From the NCBI GenBank assembly GCA_902806575.1, contig CADCXD010000002.1, positions 2,232,001 to 2,296,000 on the forward strand: a stretch of DNA of 64,000 nucleotides, in the 5' to 3' direction. Every line of letters starts with the position of its first letter. Within the stretch, counting starts at the first letter, position 1. Shown here piece by piece: positions 23,638-34,976 of the stretch. This stretch comes from Jackrogersella multiformis (lineage: Eukaryota > Ascomycota > Sordariomycetes > Xylariales > Hypoxylaceae). A program made the translations under genes and the position numbers. The notes under the pieces are model-generated. The model had not been told where the DNA came from. It saw only the letters and a program-made list of their open reading frames with translations, and searched no databases.

Positions 23638-24284
23638 TGATTTGCGGAATGGGGAGGGGAGGGATAGTCGTTGTTTTTTGTTAGAATTGACTTGATGGTA
23701 TGGATGTGTGGTATATTGAGTATCTACTACCGAGGGAGACGTGACGATACCACTGAAATATGTCTTTGAATTACAATAAAGAGGGTTAAATAGGAGGAGG
23801 GTATACCAAAGCATTAAGTACCTAACCTAGGTACCTACCTATATCTAGCTTACAACACGCACCTTAAGGGCTTATCAACGGTACTTAGTATATATTTGTT
23901 TCCTCTGCCGTGGACATAATACTTATGACTGGAAGTAGCGGCGATGAGCCAACTCACCTCAGACTTTAGTTTCCACGACCATATCGGCGATAACAACGAT
24001 GACAACCTGTTAAAAGAACGTATCATCTTTAAATTCCAGCTTTAAAATTACATAATTGTATTTATTGACAGGCTGAGGGGGATATTTAATTACATCCATA
24101 GGTACCATATCCATCGCCTACATAGAATCCAACAACTATCTACACTACACATCTACCATTCTGTTTAATTCTGCTTAGGTACGCGACCCATCATCCCATC
24201 CCATCCCATCCCATCCCGTCCCGTCCCGTCCTCCCCACTTCCTCCCCTCTTCAGATACTACCCGCAGCGCCTCGGGATCTACTC
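23638..24284. other. Convergent gap between two regulator genes
   Basis: 647 bases between two convergent stops. AT-rich, with one TACCTAGGTACCTACC word at about 23820-23842 and a CATCC pentanucleotide array at its right end. Confidence 0.45.
24193..24231. repeat. (CATCC/CGTCC)n pentanucleotide array
   Basis: Four to five CCATC units followed by three CCGTC units, an A-to-G variant that arose within the array. It lies just 3' of the stop of the minus-strand regulator. Confidence 0.93.
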
Positions 24285-27200
24285 TCAAGCGGCACCAAAC
24301 CCACCCCAGTCCGCGCCCTCGCCCGCGCCCTCGCCCTCGGCGCCCGGGACACTCCACCGCATACTCCCGTGCCCCTCTCCAGCTCCGGCGTCGTCCCGGG
24401 GAGCAGAGCCACTCGCTCTTTCCCCTGACGCGTTCGCGGCGTGGAACATGTCGCGCACGCAGATACCCGCGAGGTCCCAGCCGCCTCCCCCGTCCTTCGC
24501 CGCGGCTGCGCGGGGCTGCCCGGACACGGCCCGCGACGGCGCGGCCCCTAGGCCGCTCAGGATCGAGGGCGCCATGTTCAGCCCGGTATAGCTGCCGCCG
24601 GCCGACGTCGGGGCCTGCGCGGCGGCGGCGGCGTCCGCGCTGGCGTGCGGCGATCCCGTGCGGTGCGGGAGCCGAGCTTGTTGCTGCGGCGCGTAGTCTG
24701 AGTGGTAGGGCGGGTGCTGCGGCGGCGCCGCCGCCGCCACGGGTAGCGGGTCGAGGGGCGAGGGGTGCGCGGCCCACGGCGACTCGTTGCCCTCGGAAGA
24801 AGAAGCGCCGTCCGCGGTGCCGGCGCCGCCGGGCGGGGAGACGCGCTTGCGCTTGTGATTGCCGGCCGGCTCGGCGGCGGACGACGACGGGACGTAGGCG
24901 GACGTGGTCGACGTCCAGACGCCGTACTCGCAGTGCAGCTGGCTGTCGGCGATGATCTTGCCGACGGGCTTCCCGAGCGGCAGGCGGCCCGGCAGCGGCG
25001 GCTGGACCTGTGAGTGGCGCGATATGCTGGAGCGGGCCAGCAGCGGGATGTTGTGCGAGATCCGGGTGCGGAAGTCGTCGCCGAGGCTGTCGAGGCGGGG
25101 CAGCCGCGCGATGTGCCGCACGCCGTTGCGCTCGATGTCGTCGACGACCTGGCGGAGAAAGGCCTGCGTGATGGCGTGGTCTCGCCCGAAGGCCTCCATG
25201 GCCGAGATGATGAAGTCGAGGTTGTCGAGGTTGGTCGGCGCTTGGTTCTCCTTGCACAGGTAGACGCAGACGGATGCCGCGCAGTAGAGCGACAGCGCGG
25301 CTAGCGGGGTTTTCTGCTGCGGTGTTAGCGACTGTTAAAGGTGCATGTGCCGCACCAATTCGAAGGGTTGCTTGCGTGGTTCGAGTTCACGTGGCTGGTT
25401 AGCTTGATGATGTTGACGATTTCCTGCGACGCCGTACTTAAACGGTCTTGGCAGATCTTCTTAACGCTATTCGGTAATTTGTAAGTATCTATCCTCTCGA
25501 TCGCGCAGTGGTGCAAGCAGATGATAGACGCATGGAGGTTAAGATTCGTGTGGACGGCGATCGGGTCACGATAGTTTTCGGGTAGTCGGAAAGATGGCGG
25601 TAGCGACATGAATGCACTGGAGAGCGTATTGTCGATCTCGCGGTGCCGTTGCCAGAATTCACCATACTCGTAGTTGTCGGGGTGGTCGTTAGGCTTGGGT
25701 TTGTGGACGTGTTTGAGGATTTGGTTGAATCTTCACATCTAGATTAGTACGTAGTGAATATATCCGGGGCAGCAAGATCACTCTAACATGTGGCAAACTA
25801 AGACGGCTCCAGCAAATGACGAGTATGATTGTCCCTGGAAGGCATCATGAAGGCTGTGCGTTTCTACCTTCTCGCCACTATGAAACGCAGACTCTGGCTA
25901 CGAACCTCAAGGTTAGTAAGAGCCGGAATAACGCTTTAAATCTGTAGGGTTTCAAAATGTCGCAAGGTAGCTCAAATCCGAGACTCCTACTCTATAAAGC
26001 CAGGAAGATAGAGAATTAACTCACAGCAGGAAGCAAAGTTGTAACCTGAGAAGTGCATTAGTTTAGGCTCTAGCTTCCTTGACTCCCTTTCTTACCTCAG
26101 AGGCATCGATGAGAAACGGCCAACCAGTAGAGATAGAACAGTGACTATCGATGCAGAAGACTCCCCAGAAAACCCGGCGTCGCTCTTCCAATTCGACCCA
26201 GTCTTTCGGGGGCAGTAGAGTCGGGCTCATCTCCTCAGCGGCACCATCGAGCCGGTGAAGACCCATCATTTCCACAAGTCGAACCGCATTGGAACAAGTC
26301 ATCGCCGCTCGAGTAAACATCATGGATTTGGCTTCGTATGTAGCTATCACCCAAAATGCTTGGGCGTGAGCGACGGTAATGAAGTGTTCACCGTATCCCT
26401 TTTCAAAGTGAGTATACTGGTAATTACCTACTTGGTAGGTATGCATAAGGAGTAAGTATGTGATATACGTAACGAATAGCTTACTTTCATCTCATCCGAT
26501 TCGATATACTGTCGAGCGCGCCGGTAGAAGACGTCGTGGTATGTTCCGTACTTCGGGTGTCCATGCGCGGCAAGAGCCCATACTGCGTATTGAAGACACA
26601 TGGGCGGTTTCATGTGCGGAGCGGAATAGAATGCCTGCAAGTAGCGTGCAGGATGGATTATAGGAACAAGATGTTGCTGCTGTTCGAAAAAGATTCGGTT
26701 ACTATTATCATGAGCCGGATACTACTGCATGTGGGTTTTCTGCATGGGCTACCTAGGTACTCACAGATCTTCCATCATCTCAAAGGGAGGTAAGCTCTCG
26801 TATAAACCACCGAGATCAATAAGAGAACCATTAAAAGGGGCACCACTCGGGCCTTGGTCGTCTAAGTTTCCAGTCGAAAACGTTGCCGCCGGGTCTTGCT
26901 GGAATGAGAATGCGGCGCCATCATCAAAAGAGAGGTCAGGGGTGGTAAAGTCCAGCCCCTGAAAGATGACATCTTCAGTCAGTTCGGGAGATTGAAGGTT
27001 GTCCGGCTCAGTATGATTATTATCATTCGATGACTTATTCTGGCCTGCCTTCAAAAGCACTTCGACTTGAGCTGTGTATACGTCTCAGTCTAAGTCTCAA
27101 CTTCAAAGGGAACCAGGTCATACCTAAGCGAGCCTCGAGCTCTTTCACGCTCCTTCGTTTGAAGGCTGGTTTCCTCCTCGACTCGGGAAAGACACATTCA

Positions 27201-27506
27201 ATGTTGGCTTTCTCGCAGCGGTTGCACCTTGGTTTGGTACGATCACATTTGAGCTTCCGATTTCTACGTGATATGAGCTACAGGGTCAGAACGGTAATAG
27301 AATAGGCTATTGACCCAAAAAATAAAATAAATAGATAAAAGATATAAAATAAAATAAAATAAAATATCAACAGTACCTGCATGACACGCACGACTATAAA
27401 CAACAACGTTAGAGGGTTGGATTTCACAAAATAGGGGGTGATGATAAATTACCAAAGTCTCTCCGGTTTGACCGCCAGCAGCCTCATTAGAGTGACCATC
27501 GGGCAT
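24285..27506 (-). CDS. Zn2Cys6 transcription factor with fungal_trans domain, ten exons
   Basis: Nuclear regulator of unknown targets. Ten exons (27506-27453, 27393-27377, 27263-27124, 27071-26765, 26701-26485, 26398-26096, 26045-26025, 25897-25782, 25730-25391, 25316-24285) join in phase to 848 residues. The zinc cluster is C20-x2-C23-x6-C30-x6-C37-x2-C40-x6-C47 and is split over three exons, one of only 17 nt. KRRSVKELEARLAQVEVLL follows as a short coiled coil. An acidic region (LTEDVIFQGLDF...) precedes the fungal_trans domain: HLVPIIHPARYLQAF, then VRLVEMMGLHRLDG and EERRRVFWGVFCIDSHCSISTGWPF. A 21-nt exon encodes VTTLLPA. The last exon is GC-rich with Ala, Gly and Pro tracts and two possible nuclear localisation stretches (HKRKRV). 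The splice chain was derived from GT-AG sites only, so single borders may be off. Confidence 0.85.
27317..27367. repeat. (AAATA)n array inside an intron
   Basis: Pentanucleotide A/T array within the second intron of the minus-strand regulator gene, between its 17-nt second exon and its third exon. Confidence 0.9.
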
Positions 27507-27720
27507 TATGTTAACTGAACGAGGTCATATAAATGGATATTGCAACACCAACTTGTCACGATATTATTCTCGGCCTTGTCTACCTAGATTAGGTACCTAG
27601 GCTTACGAAACGTATCACACTGAAATAAAAGTTGAGCCTTCAAAGCCTCAACATGGAACAGGCAGCAACTGAGCTGTCTTTACAGGTACCAAGGTACATA
27701 TCTAAGACATAAGTACATAG

Positions 27721-27752
27721 GTACCTACCTAGGTACCTAGGTACCTAGGTAG
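27721..27752. repeat. TACCTAGGTA palindrome cluster
   Basis: Four overlapping copies of the CCTAGG-centred palindrome in about 32 bases, the densest block of this dispersed element in the window. Other clusters lie at about 13703-13733, 14090-14115, 34370-34404, 61790-61812, 63851-63873 and 63970-63992. Confidence 0.92.
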
Positions 27753-30239
27753 TGTAGGTACCACTTTCGTAAGCCGGCATCCATCGGGAGTGTCTCCGTC
27801 GGATATATGTTTATCCTTATGACCGAATATCCGATAACTCCGTTTCCAAAGATCCAAAGACTTAAAAGTCTTGGTTCTTCACTGAATTCAAAATATGAAT
27901 AACCCCTATAAGTGCCACTCCGCCACTCCGCCACTAAGCCAAACTTAAACTCGCTTTCCTCAATATTTGATTCATCAACCTGTAAATGCATATGGAGATT
28001 GCTTCCTGTAGGTAACTACCGAGAAATGGTAACAAATAGGAACATCCTCTTTCTCCTTTATACTAATTTTTCCATTCCTTAGACTGCCTAGGTATTCAGC
28101 TCGAAAATCTATTTGTAAGCTAGCTTACCTACTTAGGCAGTTATTTATCATGATCCTAGTGTAGTTACATTCTTTGGTACTATTCCGTAAGTATAATAGT
28201 CAGAAATGACACGGACAAGAATACTCACTGGCATGTGTATGCCTCGGGATTCACGAAGCGTAAACCTGCAAGTCGAGTAACATTACAACATTAGTCAACG
28301 TATTCCTACGCGTCCATAGCATGATAGTCGTCCTAGACAGGCAAGGCCGGCCGTCGTAGAACCCACAGCCTACGTATACTATAATGCGTAGCATGCACGC
28401 AAGCATGTACCTGTGCATTGAAGCTTCACGATTTCATGATTAGTGATTCATTGATGAGGTGTTGTGGAGTATCTGACAAACGAAGTTAGCTATACGGCAC
28501 TACCCAGTATACGCACACTAGTATAGCATGCGCTGCATATTTCAGTCTACCTAAGGTAATACCGAGGGCCTGGTCAGCCCCAGAGATTTGGGACCTACCT
28601 AGTCCGGTGGGACCAGGCCGTCGGACGCGTACAACAGCTGAATCGTGAATCGATATTCTCGCGCCCATGCATTCCGTGCAGCGCCGAGGGTCGCCGGCTA
28701 GCAGAAACTAGATATCTCTAGCTTGCGGTTGACGATAGTCCCGGCACAACCTACTCACTAGTAGGTAGCTGAGTATAGGTTAAGCTGGCCTAGTTGACTG
28801 ACAAGTGCCGATCATTTTAGATCAAGATCCGCATCTATTAGTAACTTAGGGGACGAATGAGAAGATAAGGCGATGCCCAGACTCGGTACCTACCTAGGTA
28901 GGTAGGTAGTTAAGCGAAGTTAATAATTAATAGGCGACCATCTTCCCCTTGGTTCATAGCGGACATTCCACTAGACTACTATCGAAGGTGTATTCTAAAG
29001 AGTCTAAAATGGCTCCGACGGACTAGACGTGTCTGGGCATCGAAAAGCTCGGTACAAAGATGCAAACTAATATAGGACTTGGGCTAGACACTTTGGCGTT
29101 TCTCTTGACAGCTCGCCTCTGACCCGGGGATCGCCTTTGCCGTACAGCCGGCGGGTTTCGAGTCATGGCTTCAGAAGTCCATGCTATGTTCAGAGACCGG
29201 TTCGTAACCCAGATTATCCCGTCCCAAACCTCTGGGTCGATTTCGAATCTAAGATAAAAACTATATACAACAATAATGTAGGGACAAGGACATGCTTCAA
29301 AGGTAGGCATGAAGTCTAAGTGGACATCTGAAAACAGGGGTCAGGCATCCAAGAGCCGTAAAGGTTTGGCTCCTTTCTATCTTACCCTCAATAAGCAGAT
29401 TTTCTTTAGCATAATGTGAGAGGGCTCCTAATGGGTGTCTCGATAGGCAAGTTACCTTGGTATATTTCATTAAGTGATTGATACTGGTAACAAGCGAGTT
29501 ATCTCACCCCTGCAGTCTCCAAATTCCCTATGTCCATGTGCAATATATATGGCTATGTAACCGGTATAGAACCATAATTAAGCACTTAATCCCAGATTGT
29601 GTTGTTCGTTTGCAGTTATTCAACGACCCCCACGTATTTTCGGTATGCCGGCTAGCGATTAACATGGTCGGGGTGAGTGATTATACCTATGAAATATGAC
29701 AGAGGAATACAACTTGAGGGGGGTAATCTAGTATGGTATACTCCATCATGGGCCATATTAGGTACACGGTCTCTTCTTAAAGTGTTCCCCGCTGTCAATA
29801 TGTGATAGGGCTAGTGAAAGTTGATTTTATCAAACCTAGTAACCTCTAGAGGTGGGTTGCTATATTGCGGCAATATATAAGCAAAGTTGCTCATCTAGTG
29901 ATACCACACTTGCCTTTTGGCAGATACATTCAGGTACCCAGGTAGTCTAGTAAAACCCCCTATTTGCCTATGGTTGTGTGGGTATACAGTAGCAAGTAGC
30001 AAATATGACCCTAGAATAAAATTTAAACACCCAACACACCTGTTCATCTAGAGCGGCGTGGGTAAACTCGTTCACGGCGGCTAACTCACCCATCAAGGCT
30101 TTTAGCAACCCTGTTGTGGACCTAAGCGACAAGCGAAGAATCCAATATATTTACCCTGCATTCTGGGTGGCCGGGGGTAGTGGAAAATGCAATGTCGTGA
30201 GGTTGCCGCCCAACTGCAGTTCAGGGGTCCGATGACAAG

Positions 30240-30265
30240 ACATATAACCGTCACATATAACCGTC
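30240..30265. repeat. 13-bp tandem duplication
   Basis: ACATATAACCGTC occurs twice head to tail. No function is visible. Confidence 0.9.
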
Positions 30266-30524
30266 TTTTCTCCAGCGCGGCTCAAGTGAGATGTTTCAGA
30301 TGTCATCATCAACATCTAAGACCCGTCGAGGAGCTTCAAGACATCACTAAGAAAAAGAGGGGGGTGGGATATTTAGCTCCCTCGAAAATTGAGAGACATT
30401 GACTCGTTTTTTTTTGCCGGAAGGAAAACGCCATTTGTCTCAAAATTCGAGGGCGGACCAGGCCGGCCAGAGATCAGTGCTACAGCTGCTATGTTCGGCA
30501 GACAAGTTTGAGGAGAAAGGGGTT

Positions 30525-30537
30525 GGGGGGGGGGGGG
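30525..30537. repeat. Poly-G run
   Basis: Thirteen consecutive G on the + strand. The length may be unreliable in sequencing. Confidence 0.9.
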
Positions 30538-31922
30538 CAGCAGAGACCTTGTAGAAAACTTCACCCGAAGTGTGCTGCGGGCGAGATACGTCAAATAGTT
30601 CCTAGTGCAGCTTCTTTTGCTCTTTAGTCGGTGGACGAAGCTCGGGGAGGCGACGCTGCCTGTGGCTAAGACATCTCAGATGCCACTCCAACGCACGCTA
30701 GCCAAGTCCACTTGCACTAGACAGCAACCTCCGTAGTAGCCGACTGAGTATCACAGCGACCACCGGCAGGTAGTAGTATAGGGACGAGTCTGGACTCAGG
30801 TGCTCCCAGGATAGGACTGCATCCAAGGAGCGGGTAGAGCTCATCTATCGCGTTCGTCTAGAGCCGACTAGATGCCGTCCCCCCGTTTCATTAACGGGTG
30901 TTTCCCATGCTTCCAGCTCGGCAGGAAGATTTGGCTTACCATCCCAGTGGTACTTTGGCCGCTTGGTGACTGGTCCGGCAAGACAAACGGATAGCACGAC
31001 AGCTGCTTACAAGAGGAAGTGAGCTCATTTTTCGGGTCCACGGGCTCTTTAGTTTCGAGCAGAACACCTATGGGCACGTCAGCTGTTCTGCAACCTCTGT
31101 CGTCATCCGAGTCCGCTATGGGAATGTACTTATCACCCAGTGATAACCTTGGCTGGCTGGCTGATGAAACTGTGCGATGCGGCGAGATTAGGTGGCCATG
31201 ACGATGAACTCGGTAGCCAACGGATTTCGAGGGTGCCATCTCTCCACGCCTACGGACATCTGCAGTTAATCTATCGATCGGAAGGGGCGGTATGCAGGGC
31301 AATATACGATTCTGAAATGCTAACGCGGAGGGCTGCTGCAGCTATTAGGTATGTACCTTGGTTCGTGAAGCAGATCTCCTATAGCACTCGGAACAGACCC
31401 CGGCTTATGGTTAGACGATCAATAGTTCACTTTGGGTCGGAAACGACCCGTTAGGAAGCCCAGATGCAAGCCTTTGTCCCGGTAAACGATATTAGGATTC
31501 AACGTCTTCTATCATCCGGATAGTGCACTTTTTCAGTTGAGGCTAAATCTACACGCGCAGCAGTATTTTTCACCTATCCACCGCCATGGTAATTCCAACC
31601 CGTAATCAATTCAGGGTAATATACATCCGTCCCTTGTATTGTATGATATTGTGCTCGACCCGCCGTTGCTCCTAATCTATTACCCCCAGTACGCCTGCTC
31701 CGTGAAAGTGGTATCCATTCGATATGCCCAAATATTTTGTTCAACAGTTGTAATAGGGAAAAATCGTCGCCAATATGTGTTTCATAAGCCAACCCCTAAA
31801 CGTCATTCGTGAAATAAACAAGCCGCTCGATTCGAAATATGACCCTTGAACCTCTTTGTAATATAAAAATGCCGATACTCCATAGTAATACAAACAACCC
31901 TTCAAGGATAGTACGATTCCCT

Positions 31923-33344
31923 TCATATGCTCCCACGATTTGTATTGTTCACCCTGCGTCGTTTTATAGATTCTAGTTCGACGTCACGGAAAGGGCTGCC
32001 TTCGCAATCGCTCAGAGGTTTGCTGTCCGACTCGTAGTCGGCTCGTTCCGTCGATGGCAACAGCTTGCCTTCTCCATTACGCACGGTCATAGCATCAGAC
32101 TCGGCACGGGCGTTGTTGATCATAGCTGGTAGTTGCCGCCGCCTCGCGTTGATAAACCAGTTGGATATTTGATCTGTGGGGAGATATTAGTTAGAAAAGG
32201 GCCACAGTTTAGAGAATTCCGCATCTCGTATATAGCCACACCTCCTAAGTGAACTAGTAGATCTCGTCTTAATCTTAGGGCTCGGGGGACACGCTGGGTC
32301 GAACTTACTTAATTGCAAGCCGGTTTGCCTCATCAAATCCTGCTTCTCCTCCTCTGACGGATACGGGTGGTGGAGGTGGGCGACGAACCAGGCTCGCAGT
32401 TTGTCCGTTGTTTCCTTTGGTAGATTCCCGCGGCGCTTCCGCTGCTTGCCTTCGCCATTCATTCCCGCGCCAAGCTCGCGGATGCGCATATAAGCGTCGT
32501 GGAGCTGGGGCTCATAAGGTCGTGGCGAGATTCCGGGTGCCATCCCAGGCGAGAACGGTGTCCTGTCAAAAGGATGGGTCGATCCCACAGAAAGGGACTG
32601 TACATGACTGGGGTGATGGAAGCCGTAGCCAAACCCTTCAGGTCGATAGGTAGGAGATTCTCCATCTGTGCGCCGACTGCTGTTGCTCGTAACGCTTGGT
32701 CTTCTTATCAACTCTTGGAAATACTCATCACTTGACTTTAACTTTCGAGGTCGATGCTGATCAGCCGTGCTACCGCCGAAATTTACTAAAGATAAACTAG
32801 GTAGTGTGGAGCGAACCTCGAGTCGTTCGTAAGGTTCAAAGTTGGTAGGAGACTGCATGAACCTCCCAGGAGGAGGGCTAACCCTGTTTGGATCATCCCA
32901 TGCTCTTATATTTGCTCTACGCGTGGTCGGTGACGGGTCTCGATAACTCTCTTCGTACGAGTTGGTTGATATTCTTGGGAATGAGTTTATTTCTATATCC
33001 TTCCTAGGCTCATACTTGTCAATGGACAGGCGCTGTCTCTTTTGGCTGGTTGGCGAATGGACATATTCTGGTGACGTTGCCGTACTAGTGAAAGACCTGC
33101 CGGTAGGAGTGGCTCCGGAAGGCGGTGTTCTAGCTGGGATTTCATGTTGTATTTGGAGTTGAAGCTCTGGGATGACCTAGTACTCGATTAGTAGGAATCT
33201 CTATTTATGTGCGAATTAATCTACCTGTCGAATAGATGGCAAAATTCTCTCGTGTGACCTAGACGGAAATTCGGGAGCAGAATCTTGCCAGGCTAGTTCT
33301 CGAGAGAAGCCATGAGAATAGGGAGGTATCGCAAGAGTAGACAT
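31923..33344 (-). CDS. TALE-class homeobox transcription factor
   Basis: Nuclear DNA-binding regulator; TALE homeobox proteins of filamentous ascomycetes commonly control fruiting-body or conidium development. Exons 33344-33225, 33176-32309 and 32173-31923 join in phase to 412 residues. The start is the only ATG opening the frame, MSTLAIPPYSHGF. The N-terminal two thirds is Ser/Pro-rich and disordered. The homeodomain (about 284-346) begins at KQRKRRGNLPKETTDKLRAWF, has the three-residue loop extension HPYPSEEEKQDLM, and recognition helix NQISNWFINARRR (330-342). The canonical W335, F336, N338 and R340 are all present. A 135-nt intron splits the recognition-helix codon Asn330. The acidic-basic C-terminus ends ESIKRRRVNNTNRGSI. 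A very long empty interval lies upstream (33.3-48.3 kb). Confidence 0.93.
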
Positions 33345-34928
33345 CTTGTAGATATATAGCTGTATTTAAAACCGCTTTGCGGTGGCCTCTATTGAACATG
33401 TTAGTTAACTCGACAAAGAAGGGAAGAGCCTCGATTATATCTCTCGCCATAAAGTGGCACGCCTTACCTTTATTTAGTGAGCAGCCTCCTAGGGTAAGGA
33501 GTATGGATGAAGTCCACGTATAGCCGTTAGATAAAAAGAACTCGGTTCGTCCCGAAGAGCGCCGTGTTTTTATTTAACGAAAGTACAAAGTCGGGCCTTG
33601 GGACCTTCTTTAATTTTCATATAACCATTCACACACTTCAGTACCGAATGCCTCAGCGTCCCTGGGGGAAATGGACAGGCCCAGAAATTTGCACCTAGCA
33701 GCTGATAAATTTATACCAAGGTATCCAGAAGCTGCTTGTGGCTGTGTTCCTAACCCTTTCGAGATCTCGGAGTAAAGAGTCGAAATAAACGTTTTCACGA
33801 TAGCTACAGGTGAATATGAGGACGTGGGGGTGTCTCTCCGGGTGTCTCGAATATATAAGTAGAAGAGAATCTATACCAACCCAGATAACTTCAAATGGTT
33901 ACCCAATATGGCAATAGGTTTTAGGTTATCGAAGGGATATAGTAGCATATATTTCGGAACAAGTAGTTATTATGATGTGGAGAGCAACGTTTATAGTCGA
34001 CTCCGAGAAGAGTTTTGGCGCTGGTAGGAACCGATAGAGGGAAAGTATAGGAAATTATAGCGAGAAAAGTCCCGTGAAACCGAACCAAAAAGGCTGAATG
34101 TACATCGATGAGGAGGCGGGAGTCTTTTCTATGTATGTCAAAGATGGTAGGATCTTTGAAGATGTGGAGGTGTGGTTTCGATAGAGCAACTAAACCGTAA
34201 AAAGCCTTGGATGCGAAGCATGAGCAAGGATGACATACTATGTGGTAGATGCTAAGACAGCGTCCAGGGTACGATAGAAGAAGAAGACCCGTACGGCGGA
34301 CTACACTAGTTTCTTGTATCCACCTCCCCACAGTCGTTTCTTGCTGGATGCTGGATACTGGATGCCTACCTAATGTACCTAGGCTGCTAGGTAGGTAGGT
34401 AGGTAGTGAGTGGCGTAGGCCTCTGCGGGCGAGGGCGGCGGACTGAAAAGCCTTGACAAGTGCTTTGGTGGCACACCCCTATGCCAGGTAGGTATGGCCA
34501 AGGTTACTGGGTTACCGAGAGCGCACATGGTTTAAAGGGTCTGGTCTGGCGAACTACCTACCTACCTAGGGTATCTACACTAGGAGCTCGAAAAAGATAC
34601 CTAGGCTTGGCTCGATAGCGATGAAGAAGTGGATGTAGGGACTGGATGTAGGCAATAGGGACTGGACTGGATGTAGGGAGCGAGTGACACGGCCACAGTA
34701 GGAAGGGCAAGCGTCGGTGGTAGCATCGAAGTATATGCAGGCAGGGGTCAGACCCCGGACCGTGACGGTTATTGCTCTGGTGCCAGATGAAATTGCCCGA
34801 TGAAAAAGAAGATGGTACCGGGGTCGACCTTACACACGTACCATTGCATACGTGCTTTGCATTTAGAAGGCCTGATCGAACTCTTCCCTCCTCCTGACAA
34901 CCTGTTCCTTTTCCCATACTACTGCGTG

Positions 34929-34976
34929 CATACCTACATACCTACATACCTACAAGGTACCTACATACCTATACCT
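34929..34976. repeat. CATACCTA-type tandem repeat
   Basis: About five imperfect 8-bp units (ACATACCT), probably derived by slippage from the dispersed TACCTAGGTA family. Confidence 0.85.

Larger units (their letters stand above)
27507..31922. other. Gene-poor 4.4-kb interval
   Basis: No gene I can support. The left end (27507-27760) is the promoter of the regulator and carries a dense run of TACCTAGGTA palindromes. Further words lie at about 28088, 28550-28600 and 28887-28908. The middle has moderate GC and no RIP bias. A minus-strand open stretch (31302-30868) has a start context and a nearby GTAAGC donor but no recognised family. A poly-G run and a small tandem repeat lie inside (listed separately). 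The right end is the 3' flank of the homeobox gene. Confidence 0.4.

Noticed and set aside
30868..31302. Minus-strand open stretch that could be a gene of about 120-144 residues
   Set aside because: No recognised family, no matching downstream exon, no support from composition.
33921..34331. 136-codon minus-strand open frame in the desert
   Set aside because: Cys/Ser-rich with no recognisable domain or neighbouring exons; could be chance.
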